From Furcasterigmium furcatum (Eukaryota > Ascomycota > Sordariomycetes > Glomerellales > Plectosphaerellaceae), in the NCBI GenBank assembly GCA_001599815.1, contig BCIA01000002.1, forward strand, positions 6,669,626 through 6,733,625: a stretch of DNA of 64,000 nucleotides. The letters run 5' to 3'. Of this stretch, positions 21,220-30,544 are shown piece after piece. The stretch's first letter is position 1; each line of letters begins with the position of its first letter. The position numbers and the translations under genes were made by a program. The notes under the pieces were generated by a model that saw only the letters and a program-made list of their open reading frames with translations, was not told where the DNA came from and ran no database searches.

Positions 21220-23380
21220 CTATTCCGATGACTCTTGCCTCCATTCACCCTGAGAATCACCCTGTTCGAGATCATACAGCGGCCAATTTTGCCAGTTCCA
21301 TGCACAGTCCAGCCCACCACCTTCTTCAACGTACATAATTTGATCAGACGACTCTTGGCCAAATACATCGACAAGGCCCTCGAGACCCGGCGCCGAGGTG
21401 CCAGTGACGGTAATGAGTTCGTCCTCCCTGCTGTCCTCCCGACCGCTTGTCTCGGAACCGTCAGACTGGTCATCATCTGGTGGGGCGCCGCTAGAGTCGT
21501 GGATGGAGCTTTCCAAGTTGATATAGTCGTTCCGAGTGCTGCTGCGGAAGCCGACTCTATCCCTATCTGCAAGCTCATAAAGGCTTTTGCAGTGCTGGAT
21601 GGTCTTCCACCAGCCTTCTCCCATGGCCCAAACACCACGGAACTGGTTTAGCAGATTCAGGTTTACAATCAGTACATCAAAGGATGTGTCTGCGTTTCGT
21701 TTGAGATTCATGTTGGGGTAGGCCGAGACGTAGAGATTCATAGTGGCGGCGGAAAACGCGCAGAATCCAATAAAGGGGGTGGCCATGGCTGCATCAGCAT
21801 CTTGTAGCTCGGTGAGGAGAAGCGGGATGTTGGCTGCAGCGCTGAAGAGCTCGGCCGCCCTGTCATGCCACCAACTCTCTGGAGCTGGGTTGGGGAGCAA
21901 TGGCGTGTCCACGGGCCCGTTGGGCTCCGTCTCGGGGGCGGGGAGGAAGGGGATGTACTCGCGGTCGAGGAAGATGAGGCTCACGTAGTAGATCAAGTTG
22001 ATGTAGCCAAAAGCCTCGCCTTGACCGAGCGATGCGTGCAGCTTTGGCGACCCCGGGACATAATGCAGACGCCGGTCTTGTCGTGCCCGCCAGGTCTGCA
22101 ACTCGTCGTACAGCCGGAACCAAGGCGAGTCGGATTCCCAAGGGTGGTTCTCGGGTAAAGACATTCCCGGGAGCCTCCGTCCGCCACTGACAATCCACTT
22201 CAGGATGCGTGCCCATATATCGAAGCCCCTAACCAGAATATCGTAATAATGATTCATGTCGGTGCCCATGCCCCCGAGCAGACCATGTTGATCATCGGTT
22301 GCTGCTACTAGACTCGGGGCAGCGGCCTCGCCAAAGGTGAAGTCCTGCTCCGATACTGGCCAATGTGTGCAGAGATCTGTGACAGAGAGCATGAAAGACT
22401 GAGGTTTCCCGCAGAAGACAAGTCGGTCCATGACAAAGCAGCTCCAGGCGGTGCGATTATACACCTGTGCCTCGACGCCGCTGAGTTTCCTGAACGGGGT
22501 GAGGATCTTCAGTAGCTGCATCATGCGGATGGCCAAACCACAGTACGACCATGCACGGTGTCCATGGCCCGTAGCCCATTCGTACATGGACAGAATCAGG
22601 AGGGTCTGGACAAGAGGAACAGTTGGCGGGTCAGCAAGGGGGATGCCATCTCGGACATGCTGCATGCGACGCTCGCTGTTGGCTCGAGTCGAGGATGCCC
22701 GGGCGGGTGCCTCTATCAAGGGAAGACAGATGGCTTCAAGGGCCGCAAAGAGCAATTGTTGATGTGGACTCGTGGGCCCGCCGGGTGTACCCAAGGCGGC
22801 AAGGAGAGCCGGTTCGTGGACGAAGCGCAGCTCGGGGAACTTGCGAGAGAAGACGCGTATTACTGTCGGGGCATCGACAGCAGCGCAGGGGAGCCGTGGA
22901 TGAGTGTCCACAGCCCGCTCAACAGCAGGAGATGATGAGGGGCTGCCAATGGTGGAAACAGCATCTCCGCGATGGGCGGTCTGCCCAACATTCGGCAAAG
23001 ACGAGGCACTGTTCGGTCCAAACAAAGTCGAAATCGTGTTAGCTCGGTGAGTATCGAGACACGGTAAGGTGACGAAAGGAAAGAGGTTGGCTCTCTCACA
23101 CTTTGCGAAGCCTCCCGCGGGCTAGAGTAGGCAGGCTGAGAATGCATTGCCCGTCAGCGACGCGACCCTTCCTCAGACAGCCGCGGCAGGGCGGCGTGCC
23201 ATCGTGATCGCATTTGACTTTTTGTTTTCTGATTTGCGATTTGTTAGTAAACAAACGTACAGTTGTTGTTCCGAGAGCCGACGCATCTCTAGTGACTGAC
23301 CGGCAGCGCGCGCATGCAATAGTTGTCCTGGCCATGATTTGAGGTGTCCTAAAGCCGAGTTCCATGTGACGGCCACTCAT
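21220..23380 (-). CDS. Zn2Cys6 fungal transcription factor
   Basis: Predicted 665-aa regulator from exons 23380-23301, 23228-23100 and 23008-21220. The binuclear zinc cluster is rebuilt only by splicing: CARCRKQKVKC from exons 1-2, then CDHDGTPPCRGC and a last Cys ten residues on. Intron 1 splits the cluster after CARCR, a common fungal arrangement. The middle region (LLILSMYEWATGHGHRAWSYCGLAIRM, PFRKLSGVEAQVYNRTAW) is the fungal-specific transcription factor domain. It should act in the nucleus on CGG half-sites. Starts at 23365 or 23335 are also in frame. It is divergent from a Dal5-type transporter, its most likely target. Confidence 0.9.
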
Positions 23381-23837
23381 GAGGACGGGACCGCCGGAAA
23401 GGAAGAAAGATGGAAATTCGGGTTCTCAGATCCGACAAGACGGGCTCCCTCTCGCTTTTGAATGGTCGGCTCTCGGGATCATCATGCTCGCTTTGCCGAT
23501 CAAGGTCCATGCCCGCTAACTGGGATTGGTTCGGCCTTATCTCGAGTCAGGCCACTGCCGTGCTAAGATTCTTTCACCAAATTAGCACACAAGTACCCTA
23601 GTGTCATAGCGATATACCGCTGATAGTGGAGGTCAGCATTGATTGCTAGATATGGTAGGTGTAGAAATGCCTAGACATAAAGTCCTCGAGACATGAATAA
23701 CATCCTCAGGGCGTTCCTGGCAGGTTCATATTTGATATCATTCGTCCTCGGGCGTTCGTAATACTGCCTGCTACTCGTCTCACGGGCTCGCTCGTCTTTC
23801 TCCATCTCATATTCAACCCTCTATTCATCGAAATCCA
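23381..23837. promoter_or_regulatory. Divergent promoter, Zn2Cys6 regulator / Dal5-type transporter
   Basis: A 457-bp interval separates the two divergent start codons. No ORF is supported. The layout suggests shared control, but I could not pick a convincing CGG-spacer-CCG site. Confidence 0.5.
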
Positions 23838-25376
23838 ATGGCCGTCGATCCAAACATCACCGCTGTGGCTAACCCGGCCGGGGAGGACCACGATTCGGAG
23901 AAGGTCGCCATGGTCGACAAGAAAGCCGACTTAGGGCTCCAGTTCCTCGAGGCCCATGGTGGCAGCGTCCAGTACACGGACGACGAGGAGCAGGCCGTCC
24001 GCTGGAAGATTGACCTCCACGTCCTCCCCATCCTCATGATCACCTTCGGTCTCCAGTACCTTGACAAGGTCACCATCTCCTACGCCGCCGTCTACAACAT
24101 GACGACCGACCTTCAGCTTGTGGGCCAGCAGTACAGCTGGTCCAACTCGATATTCTACTTTGGCTACCTCATCGGCGAATTCCCTGCCAACTTCCTCATC
24201 CAGAAGCTTCCAATCGGCAAGTTCAGCGGCTTCTGCGTTCTGGTATGGGGCGTCATGGTCATGCTTTGCGCCGTCGCCAACAACTTTGCCAGTCTGGCCA
24301 CTCTCCGGTTCCTGATGGGATTCTTCGAGGCTGGAATTCCCCCTTGCTGGATATATATCACGGCCATGTTCTACCGCGCGTCGGAACAAGGGCTGCGTGC
24401 CTGCGCGTGGTACTTCATGGTGGGCGTTGCCGCGATTGTCGGGGGCCTGCTGGGCTACGGAATCGGTCACATCCATACTTCCATCGCGCAGTGGAAGCTT
24501 GTGTTCCTGATCTGCGGCGGCTTCACCGTGTTCTGGGCCTTGGTCGTCTGGTACTACCTCCCCGACTCGCCCGCCAACGCGAGATTCCTCACGGATCGCG
24601 AGAAAGCCATCGCCATCGACCGTCTGCGCGCCAACCGCACCGGTGTCAAGTCGACAGAGTTCAAGAAGCACCAGGCCATCGAGGCACTCTGCGACCCGCA
24701 GGTCTGGCTGTTCGCCCTCTGGAGCGGCGTCAGCCAGATTCTCAACATCGGCGGCAGCTTCCTTCCCCTCATCATCCGGGACATGGGCTTCACCGGCCTA
24801 GAGACGACACTGCTGACTCTTCCAGTCGGTGGCGTCGAGTGCGTTGCCATGGTGGTTGCCGGCGTTCTCTCCTCGTGGCTCATGCAGGGCCGAACAGGCA
24901 TCATGTTCGGCGTTGCGTGTCCGACCCTCGTCGGGACGGTACTGTTGTTCGTGCTGCCGCTGTCGAGTCGCTGGGCACGTGCTTCGGGTGTCTGGCTGCT
25001 GCTGTGCATCCCGGCCTCGTACGCCATCATGCTGAGTCTAATCTCATCCAACGTCGCCGGCACAACCAAGAAGGTGACCACCACGCTTCTGTCGTTTGTG
25101 CTCTTTTGCGTAGGCAACATTGTCTCGCCGCAATTGTTCTTAGCACAGGAGGCACCAGAGTACCCGACGGCCATGCGTGCTATGATGGTGGCTATGGTGC
25201 TTGTGCAGGTTATCACCATTGCACTGGGGGCTTATTATATCTGGGAGAACAAGCGGCGTGACAAGATTCTCGCTTCCACGCCACAGGAGGTGTTGGATGC
25301 AGTCACCCAGCGCAATGAGGAGTTCATGGACCGCACAGACAGGGAGGACTATCTACGGTTCAGGTATAACTGGTAG
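23838..25376 (+). CDS. MFS anion:cation symporter (Dal5/allantoate permease family)
   Basis: Uninterrupted 512-aa frame. Family marks include DDEEQAVRWKIDLHVLPI before helix 1, YLDKVTISYAAVYNM after it, NSIFYFGYLIGEFPANFLIQ, FFEAGIPPCWIYITAMFY, and a central loop with LPDSPANARFLTDREK. The ACS family imports nicotinate, pantothenate, allantoate, ureidosuccinate, dipeptides or other organic anions with protons at the plasma membrane; the substrate here is unknown. About 512 aa is a normal length. Upstream is the divergent regulator and downstream a convergent aminotransferase, so the solute may be a nitrogen-containing acid. The start is the first ATG. Confidence 0.92.
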   Translation: MAVDPNITAVANPAGEDHDSEKVAMVDKKADLGLQFLEAHGGSVQYTDDEEQAVRWKIDLHVLPILMITFGLQYLDKVTISYAAVYNMTTDLQLVGQQYSWSNSIFYFGYLIGEFPANFLIQKLPIGKFSGFCVLVWGVMVMLCAVANNFASLATLRFLMGFFEAGIPPCWIYITAMFYRASEQGLRACAWYFMVGVAAIVGGLLGYGIGHIHTSIAQWKLVFLICGGFTVFWALVVWYYLPDSPANARFLTDREKAIAIDRLRANRTGVKSTEFKKHQAIEALCDPQVWLFALWSGVSQILNIGGSFLPLIIRDMGFTGLETTLLTLPVGGVECVAMVVAGVLSSWLMQGRTGIMFGVACPTLVGTVLLFVLPLSSRWARASGVWLLLCIPASYAIMLSLISSNVAGTTKKVTTTLLSFVLFCVGNIVSPQLFLAQEAPEYPTAMRAMMVAMVLVQVITIALGAYYIWENKRRDKILASTPQEVLDAVTQRNEEFMDRTDREDYLRFRYNW

Positions 25377-25936
25377 AGTAAGTACCTACCTTATTGACCA
25401 CCATCGTAGGCACGGTAGTACCGTAGGTGCTTGGGTACCTTGGCTATGGCGAGCCGTGGTAGAAGAGATTTCGTCGTACACAGTCCCTCACTTATAGTTT
25501 ACTTACTGAGTTAATTCGAATTCCATACTAGGATCATCATGAATGATCCTGCATTTACTTTCCAAACGACGTTTTGCAATTACCTACCTATATTAAAGAT
25601 GTATGGACATGGTAGCAATCTCTCGCCGTGAATGCCACGACATGTATTCGTCCCTCTTCACTCACTGCCTAGGTAGGAACGTACCTCCTAGGTACGTTCC
25701 TACTTATCTATGTACTTTAAAATCTGGGTTATTTCCGTGGACATCGATTTGGGGTCCATCATCAACCTTCTACCGTGGCTAGTGTTTGCACGTAGCAATC
25801 ACCTTTGTGAGGTTCACCACAGCTTGACCATTCGGGGGTTACCTATGAGACGAAGCCTTATTGGAATGAATTGATTCACATTTTCATACTATTTCTGGGC
25901 ACCTAATTACCGTACCTAGGTACCTTGCCTCAAGTG
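25377..25936. other. Convergent intergenic region with TACC/TAGG motifs
   Basis: This stretch lies between the convergent transporter and aminotransferase genes and should contain both terminators. No ORF is supported. It is AT-richer than the genes and carries several TAGGTACC-type motifs plus a perfect inverted repeat at 25673-25703. Confidence 0.55.
25673..25703. terminator. Perfect 14-bp inverted repeat between convergent genes
   Basis: Arms GTAGGAACGTACCT and AGGTACGTTCCTAC are perfect reverse complements around a 3-nt loop. Lying about 300 bp past one stop and 230 bp before the other, it could form a hairpin in either transcript. A terminator role is only a guess; it may be just a dense cluster of local TACC/TAGG repeats. 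Confidence 0.4.
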
Positions 25937-27454
25937 CTATGAGTTCAGCTTTACCTGTGTTGCCACATCATCGTAGGCCTTCTTCAACGCCGAGACAGCC
26001 ATCTCCAACTCCTCGCGCGAGACCGTGTACGGTGGCGCAAGAATAACAAAGTCCCCGATGCCCGGATACAACGCCACGCCTAGTTCGAATGCCCTGGCCT
26101 GCACACGAGCCCCGAATTTGACTCCGTCCGCAAATGATCTTTTTTCTTGCTTGTCCTGGACAAACTCAACTGTCCAGAACAGCCCGCGGCCGCGGATATC
26201 GCCAACATGGGAACAATTCCCAAGAACTTCTCGTAGCATCTGGCCCAGAACCAGGCCTTGCGCTCGACACTTGGCGAGCAGCCCTTCCCTCCTGATAATC
26301 CTCTGCACCGCCAACGCCGATGCGCACGACACAGGATGCGCCTGGTACGTATGCCCGTGGTTGAAAGCCGCCGATCCGCTCCGGAGGCCCTCGATGATAC
26401 GCTCATTGACAAGCATGGCTGCAATTGGGGCGTAGCCCGCGCCGAGGCCCTTGCCGATGGTCACGAGATCGGGCTTGATCCCCTCCTGCTCGAATGCAAA
26501 GTACGTCCCGCAGCGGCCAGAGCCACACATGATTTCATCCAGATGGAGGAGGATATCGTACTTGTCGCAGAGCGCGCGTACCCCTGGCCAGTAGCCACTC
26601 GGCGCGGGCATGCTTCCGAGGGCTGCTCCGCTGACTGTCTCCGCCATGAAGGCGATGATGTTCTCGGGGCCAACACGTAGGAATTCGGCCTCGATCTCGA
26701 TGAGCAGGCCGTCGACGTACTCGCACTCGCTGCCATGTCCCGTTATCGTGGACCCGCGGTACGAGTCGGCGCACGAAACGTGCGATATGTGTGGGAGCAG
26801 GATGTCGAGATATGGCTCTCTTCGAGCCTCGAGTGCCGACGCGGACATGGCGCCTATGGTGTTCCCGTGATAACTCCGACTTCTCGATACAAAGTGCTTC
26901 TTCTGGGGTTGACCTTTCTCGACCCAAAACTGCCTAGCACACTTCATCGCCGTGTCGTTGGCCTCGCTGCCACTGCCGACAAAGAAGGCCTTGACGAGAC
27001 CGTGGTCGAAGAATGGCTCGGCAGGGCCGTGGGAGAGGACATGGCGCGCCAGCTCCTCGGCAGACTCGGTGACATAGGCCATGGTGTGGACATAGCTGAC
27101 GCGGGACATCTGCGCTACCGTGGCGCCGATTACTTCCTCGTTCCCATGGCCGATGACGGCGACGGCGGCGCCACCGCAAGCGTCGAGAATCTTGGGGCCA
27201 TCTGTTGGGAAGAGGTAGCTGCCAGATGCCCTCGCGATGCTCAGAGGCGCGTGTGTAAGGGAGCGATACAGCAGCGCTGGCTCTGACGAGGAGACATTGG
27301 CCGTAGGGGCGGTATCGGTGGTAGAAGAGGACGGCTTCATGGTGGCTGGGGATGAAGAATCGACGATAGGGGGACTCGGCGATGTATCAGGTTTGCAAGG
27401 CGCGGCCGATGCCGTGGTACAGAGGGAGACAGACTCGTCCATGAAAGGCGCCAT
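25937..27454 (-). CDS. Class III PLP-dependent aminotransferase
   Basis: Single exon, 505 aa. Fold type I class III marks: FFVGSGSEANDTAMKCARQF (cofactor phosphate region), SYHGNTIGAMSAS, LLHLDEIMCGSGRCG (Asp306, pyridine nitrogen partner), and TIGKGLGAGYAPIAAML with the Schiff-base Lys335. The first 55 residues are Ser/Thr/Pro-rich and unlike the family, so translation may begin at Met39. Class III enzymes transfer omega-amino groups of substrates such as GABA, ornithine, diamines or beta-alanine to keto acids. Position beside a Dal5-type transporter and near an esterase suggests use of an amine- or amide-containing compound. The exact substrate is not inferable. Confidence 0.92.
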   Translation of the reverse strand: MAPFMDESVSLCTTASAAPCKPDTSPSPPIVDSSSPATMKPSSSTTDTAPTANVSSSEPALLYRSLTHAPLSIARASGSYLFPTDGPKILDACGGAAVAVIGHGNEEVIGATVAQMSRVSYVHTMAYVTESAEELARHVLSHGPAEPFFDHGLVKAFFVGSGSEANDTAMKCARQFWVEKGQPQKKHFVSRSRSYHGNTIGAMSASALEARREPYLDILLPHISHVSCADSYRGSTITGHGSECEYVDGLLIEIEAEFLRVGPENIIAFMAETVSGAALGSMPAPSGYWPGVRALCDKYDILLHLDEIMCGSGRCGTYFAFEQEGIKPDLVTIGKGLGAGYAPIAAMLVNERIIEGLRSGSAAFNHGHTYQAHPVSCASALAVQRIIRREGLLAKCRAQGLVLGQMLREVLGNCSHVGDIRGRGLFWTVEFVQDKQEKRSFADGVKFGARVQARAFELGVALYPGIGDFVILAPPYTVSREELEMAVSALKKAYDDVATQVKLNS

Positions 27455-28034
27455 TGCCGTGCAGTGAAGGACTTGTTACGTTCCAGGAGAATATTAGTAG
27501 TCGGGAGGCGATGTGAAAAACTCAACTGAAGACAGAAGCTAATCAATCCAATGTGGCTTCAGGTTTTGATTCACACGATATAGGTCATGGACAAACTTGA
27601 AGCAACACAAGGGTAAACGAAACTAGGTAGGTTAGGTAGGTACCTAATGTCTGAGGTATCCACACCTCCATTCGCGTGAAATGTCGCATTTGAATATGGT
27701 CCGAAAGCCGACGGTCGGGTTTGAATTTCATTTGGTTCGGTCATTAGGTACCTACCTACCTAGGTACGTAACCAGGTTCCATAAACCCGATCCCGAAATG
27801 TCGGGAAAGAAAGAGGAGGCCTAAGCCTAGCCCGTTGCCTATCTAAAGCTCCGAGCCTCTAACTGGGGAACGCCCGTTCTCTTTTGATCATATCTGGACT
27901 TCACGTGCGACAGCTGCCCGTGGTGAACTCGAATTGAAGTTAAAGGGAAATACCAATTGGAGACGTCGTCACTCGTCAAGTACCAAGGTATCCCACCTTT
28001 AGAGAACCTACCTAACATTCCATTGTCAGTCACC
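27455..28034. other. Divergent promoter region with TAGGTACC motifs
   Basis: About 580 bp between the aminotransferase (-) and the esterase (+). No supported ORF. Two dense runs of TAGG/TACC occur at about 27626-27650 and 27744-27772, like those in neighbouring intergenic DNA. Confidence 0.5.
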
Positions 28035-29933
28035 ATGCTGCGCTCAGACGAAATCCCGTCAATCACCCAGGTGTCCCTCGCCGTCCCGGACCTGGGCTTA
28101 CTAACTGGCATCTCGCTCAACGGAGAAGTCAATCAGTATTTTGGGATCCCGTATGGCAAGATTTCAGGTCGCTTCAGGAGGTCAAAGCCGGTCAGTCGCT
28201 GGAATGATGGGAAGCATGACGGCACCAAGCTCGGGTGAGTGACCATGATGAGCAGCTACCTACCTACATACCTTTGTAACCTACCTTCCCAGGCCCCCTT
28301 TTTTGGGTCAAGTCCCTGCAGCTGACTGAGGACGCGTGCGTACCTACCCAGTCCCTTCTGCCCACAGCCACCTCGAGATTTCTACCCCGTCCCGACGCCG
28401 GCTCGCCCATGGCTGGAAGCTCCGCCAGCCGACGAGCTCCAGTGCCTCAATCTGAACATCTCGGTGCCGCAGCTGTCCGAGGAACACAAGAATCAGACCT
28501 TGCCTGTTATGGTCTTCTTCCATGGTGGCGCATTCACCTATGCCACGGCCGCATCTCCCATCTACGACGGCCGCATGCTCGCCTCGAGGTCAGCAGCTCT
28601 GGGCAAGCCTACCATCATCATCACGATCAATTACCGCCTTGGGGTTTACGGCTTCCTTGCCGGCCACGACCTCTTGGTGTACAATCGCGCCAACGGCGAC
28701 GATGGGGTCGGAAATAATGGTATCTGGGATCAGGTCCTCGCCCTGCGGTGGGTCAAGAGCCATATCGGCGCCTTTGGCGGCGACCCCAGTCGTGTCACCG
28801 TCTTCGGGCAGAGCGCCGGTGCCGCGTCGGTGCACGCTCATCTTCTTCGCGGGGAGGAGCTTTTCAGCAGCGCGATCCTGCAGTCTGGTCATATTTGGCT
28901 CTGTGGTGCCATCTCTGTGGACGAGTATCAAGTCATTTATGAGCGGATACTCGTGGCGCTAGGAATATCGTTAGCGCTCCCGCCAGAAGAGCGTCTGCAA
29001 AAGCTCCTGGAGGCCGATGTTGAGATGCTGACGCAAGCCATGGAGCCTGCGTTTGTCACGCCAGTCGTTACGGTGCCACTATGCGATGACGGGGTGCTGG
29101 TTGGAGGGCCGATGCCTCTGAGCTCTGAGACCAGCAAGTTCGACGTGCCAAAGTGGTGCCGCCGACTCATGATTGGCGATGCCAGGAACGAGTGTATCAT
29201 CTGGAACAAGTCCTGGGATAATCTCTCACCTACACCGCTTGTCGCGGGCCAGGACCTTGCGACGCCCAGTCCGGAACTCACTCTGGCCAAGATGGAATCC
29301 TACCTCGGCGCCGACATGGCGGGCAAACTCGCGACTCGCTACGGCATTGCCAAGACATCTTCCGCCCACGAGGTGTTTTGGGCGCTGGAGACGATGACGA
29401 CGCATGGCCTGTACCTGGCGCCAAGCTACTTTGCTCACCTCGACGCTGTCTCGCATGGCGATCAGGCCGAAGTCTACGCGTATCACTTTGACGTCCCTTC
29501 GCCATACGACAATGCCTGGGGCAAACTCGCTCATCATTCTTACGATAACGTTCTCATTTGGGGTATTCTGCGGCATACAATGCCCGAGAGACAGCAGATC
29601 GTTGCGGATGGCATGGCTGAGGCGTGGATTGTGTTTGCGAACGGCCGAGAACCTTGGGAGCGATCAGTGGCTGGTCGAGAGCGCTGGATGGTGTTTGGCG
29701 ATGGCCCCGATCTCACCGGGGTCCGGAGCAAAGACGAGAATCTGTCATGGGGATACGGCGAATGGGATGAGTTGATGAAGGAGGGCTTGGTTGATATTTT
29801 GAGCAGATTGAGCATTGAGCTGTGTCTGAGAAAGAGCGAGGCCCTCACTCCTCCTTCAACCTCTACATCCCTCGAGTCGACAAGAGGGAGTAAGCAGGGC
29901 ATCACGGGTACTATATTGTCGAATACTTTGTAG
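28035..29933 (+). CDS. Type B carboxylesterase
   Basis: Predicted 593-aa protein from exons 28035-28234 and 28352-29933 (117-bp intron, GTGAGT/CAG). The family shows in YFGIPYGKI near the N-terminus, VMVFFHGGAFTYA (oxyanion hole), NYRLGVYGFL, and VTVFGQSAGAASVHAHLL, where Ser221 is the nucleophile. Acidic and His triad members should lie downstream (HHSYDNVLIWG is a candidate His region). No signal peptide is apparent, so it may be intracellular. The start is the first ATG in good context (CACCATG). It probably hydrolyses carboxylic esters and could supply a substrate to the adjacent aminotransferase. Confidence 0.9.
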
Positions 29934-30060
29934 AACCTGGCTGGAATCATGAAGCACATTATGATGAACTGGACGACAATGAAGATCCCAGCCCGCGACT
30001 ACTTAGCTCTCTCGCTCGTCCCTGTATTCTTTTTTCGCCTGTGCGTGCACGTCGAGCACT

Positions 30061-30108
30061 CATACACATACACACACATATATATATACATATATACACA
30101 TGTACACT
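30061..30108. repeat. CA/TA dinucleotide microsatellite
   Basis: An alternating purine-pyrimidine tract (ACACAC, TATATATA, ACATATATACACATGTAC) lies 130 bp past the esterase stop. Confidence 0.8.
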
Positions 30109-30177
30109 AGGGCCATCGTCCGAGTATCGATTGTTGCATTATTTCCACAGCATCGCGTAGGCGAAAAGGGTTTTCTA

Positions 30178-30450
30178 TAACGCACCCCTCGGAAACAACA
30201 AGTTTGAATTCAATGCGCGAAACGGCTGGAGTCTTTTCCTCGATAAGCACTGGCGTGCTGATACGAACGCTTCTCTGAAGGGCTTGCGTAAGGGAGGGTC
30301 GTTGTTAAAAGGGAACAGAAGATTACAATGTTGCTCCTAACATCCTGAAAACTCGGCTGATAGCGAAATCTATGAACCTTTCCGTAGTATCTTCCATGTT
30401 TCGCAACCCCAGAACTGCATCCTCTTGCCTCAACCCTGACTGCCCATTGA
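30178..30450 (+). pseudogene. Decayed copy of the LysM protein 2 gene 3' end
   Basis: The DNA matches 19420-19790 closely. It starts at a segment coding NAPLGNNKFEFNARN, skips about 120 bp of coding sequence, then resumes through the last intron (CTCGAT...GAACGCTTCTCTGAAG), the final exon (CGTAAGGGAGGG) and about 150 bp of 3' flank (AAAACTCGG, CCTTTCCGTAGT, CATCCTCTTGCCTCAACC). The intron and flank are retained, so this is a DNA-level duplication and not a processed copy. No start, signal peptide or LysM domain is present, so it cannot be functional. It lies about 10.6 kb from its source, just past the esterase. Confidence 0.85.
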
Positions 30451-30544
30451 CAGCAGCTCAACTTGGTTCATGGGTCAATAAAATAAACAGTCGTTCTGAG
30501 AGCGGCCGCCTTTTCTGCAACCTTTGCTCCTGTTTGGTGGTATT

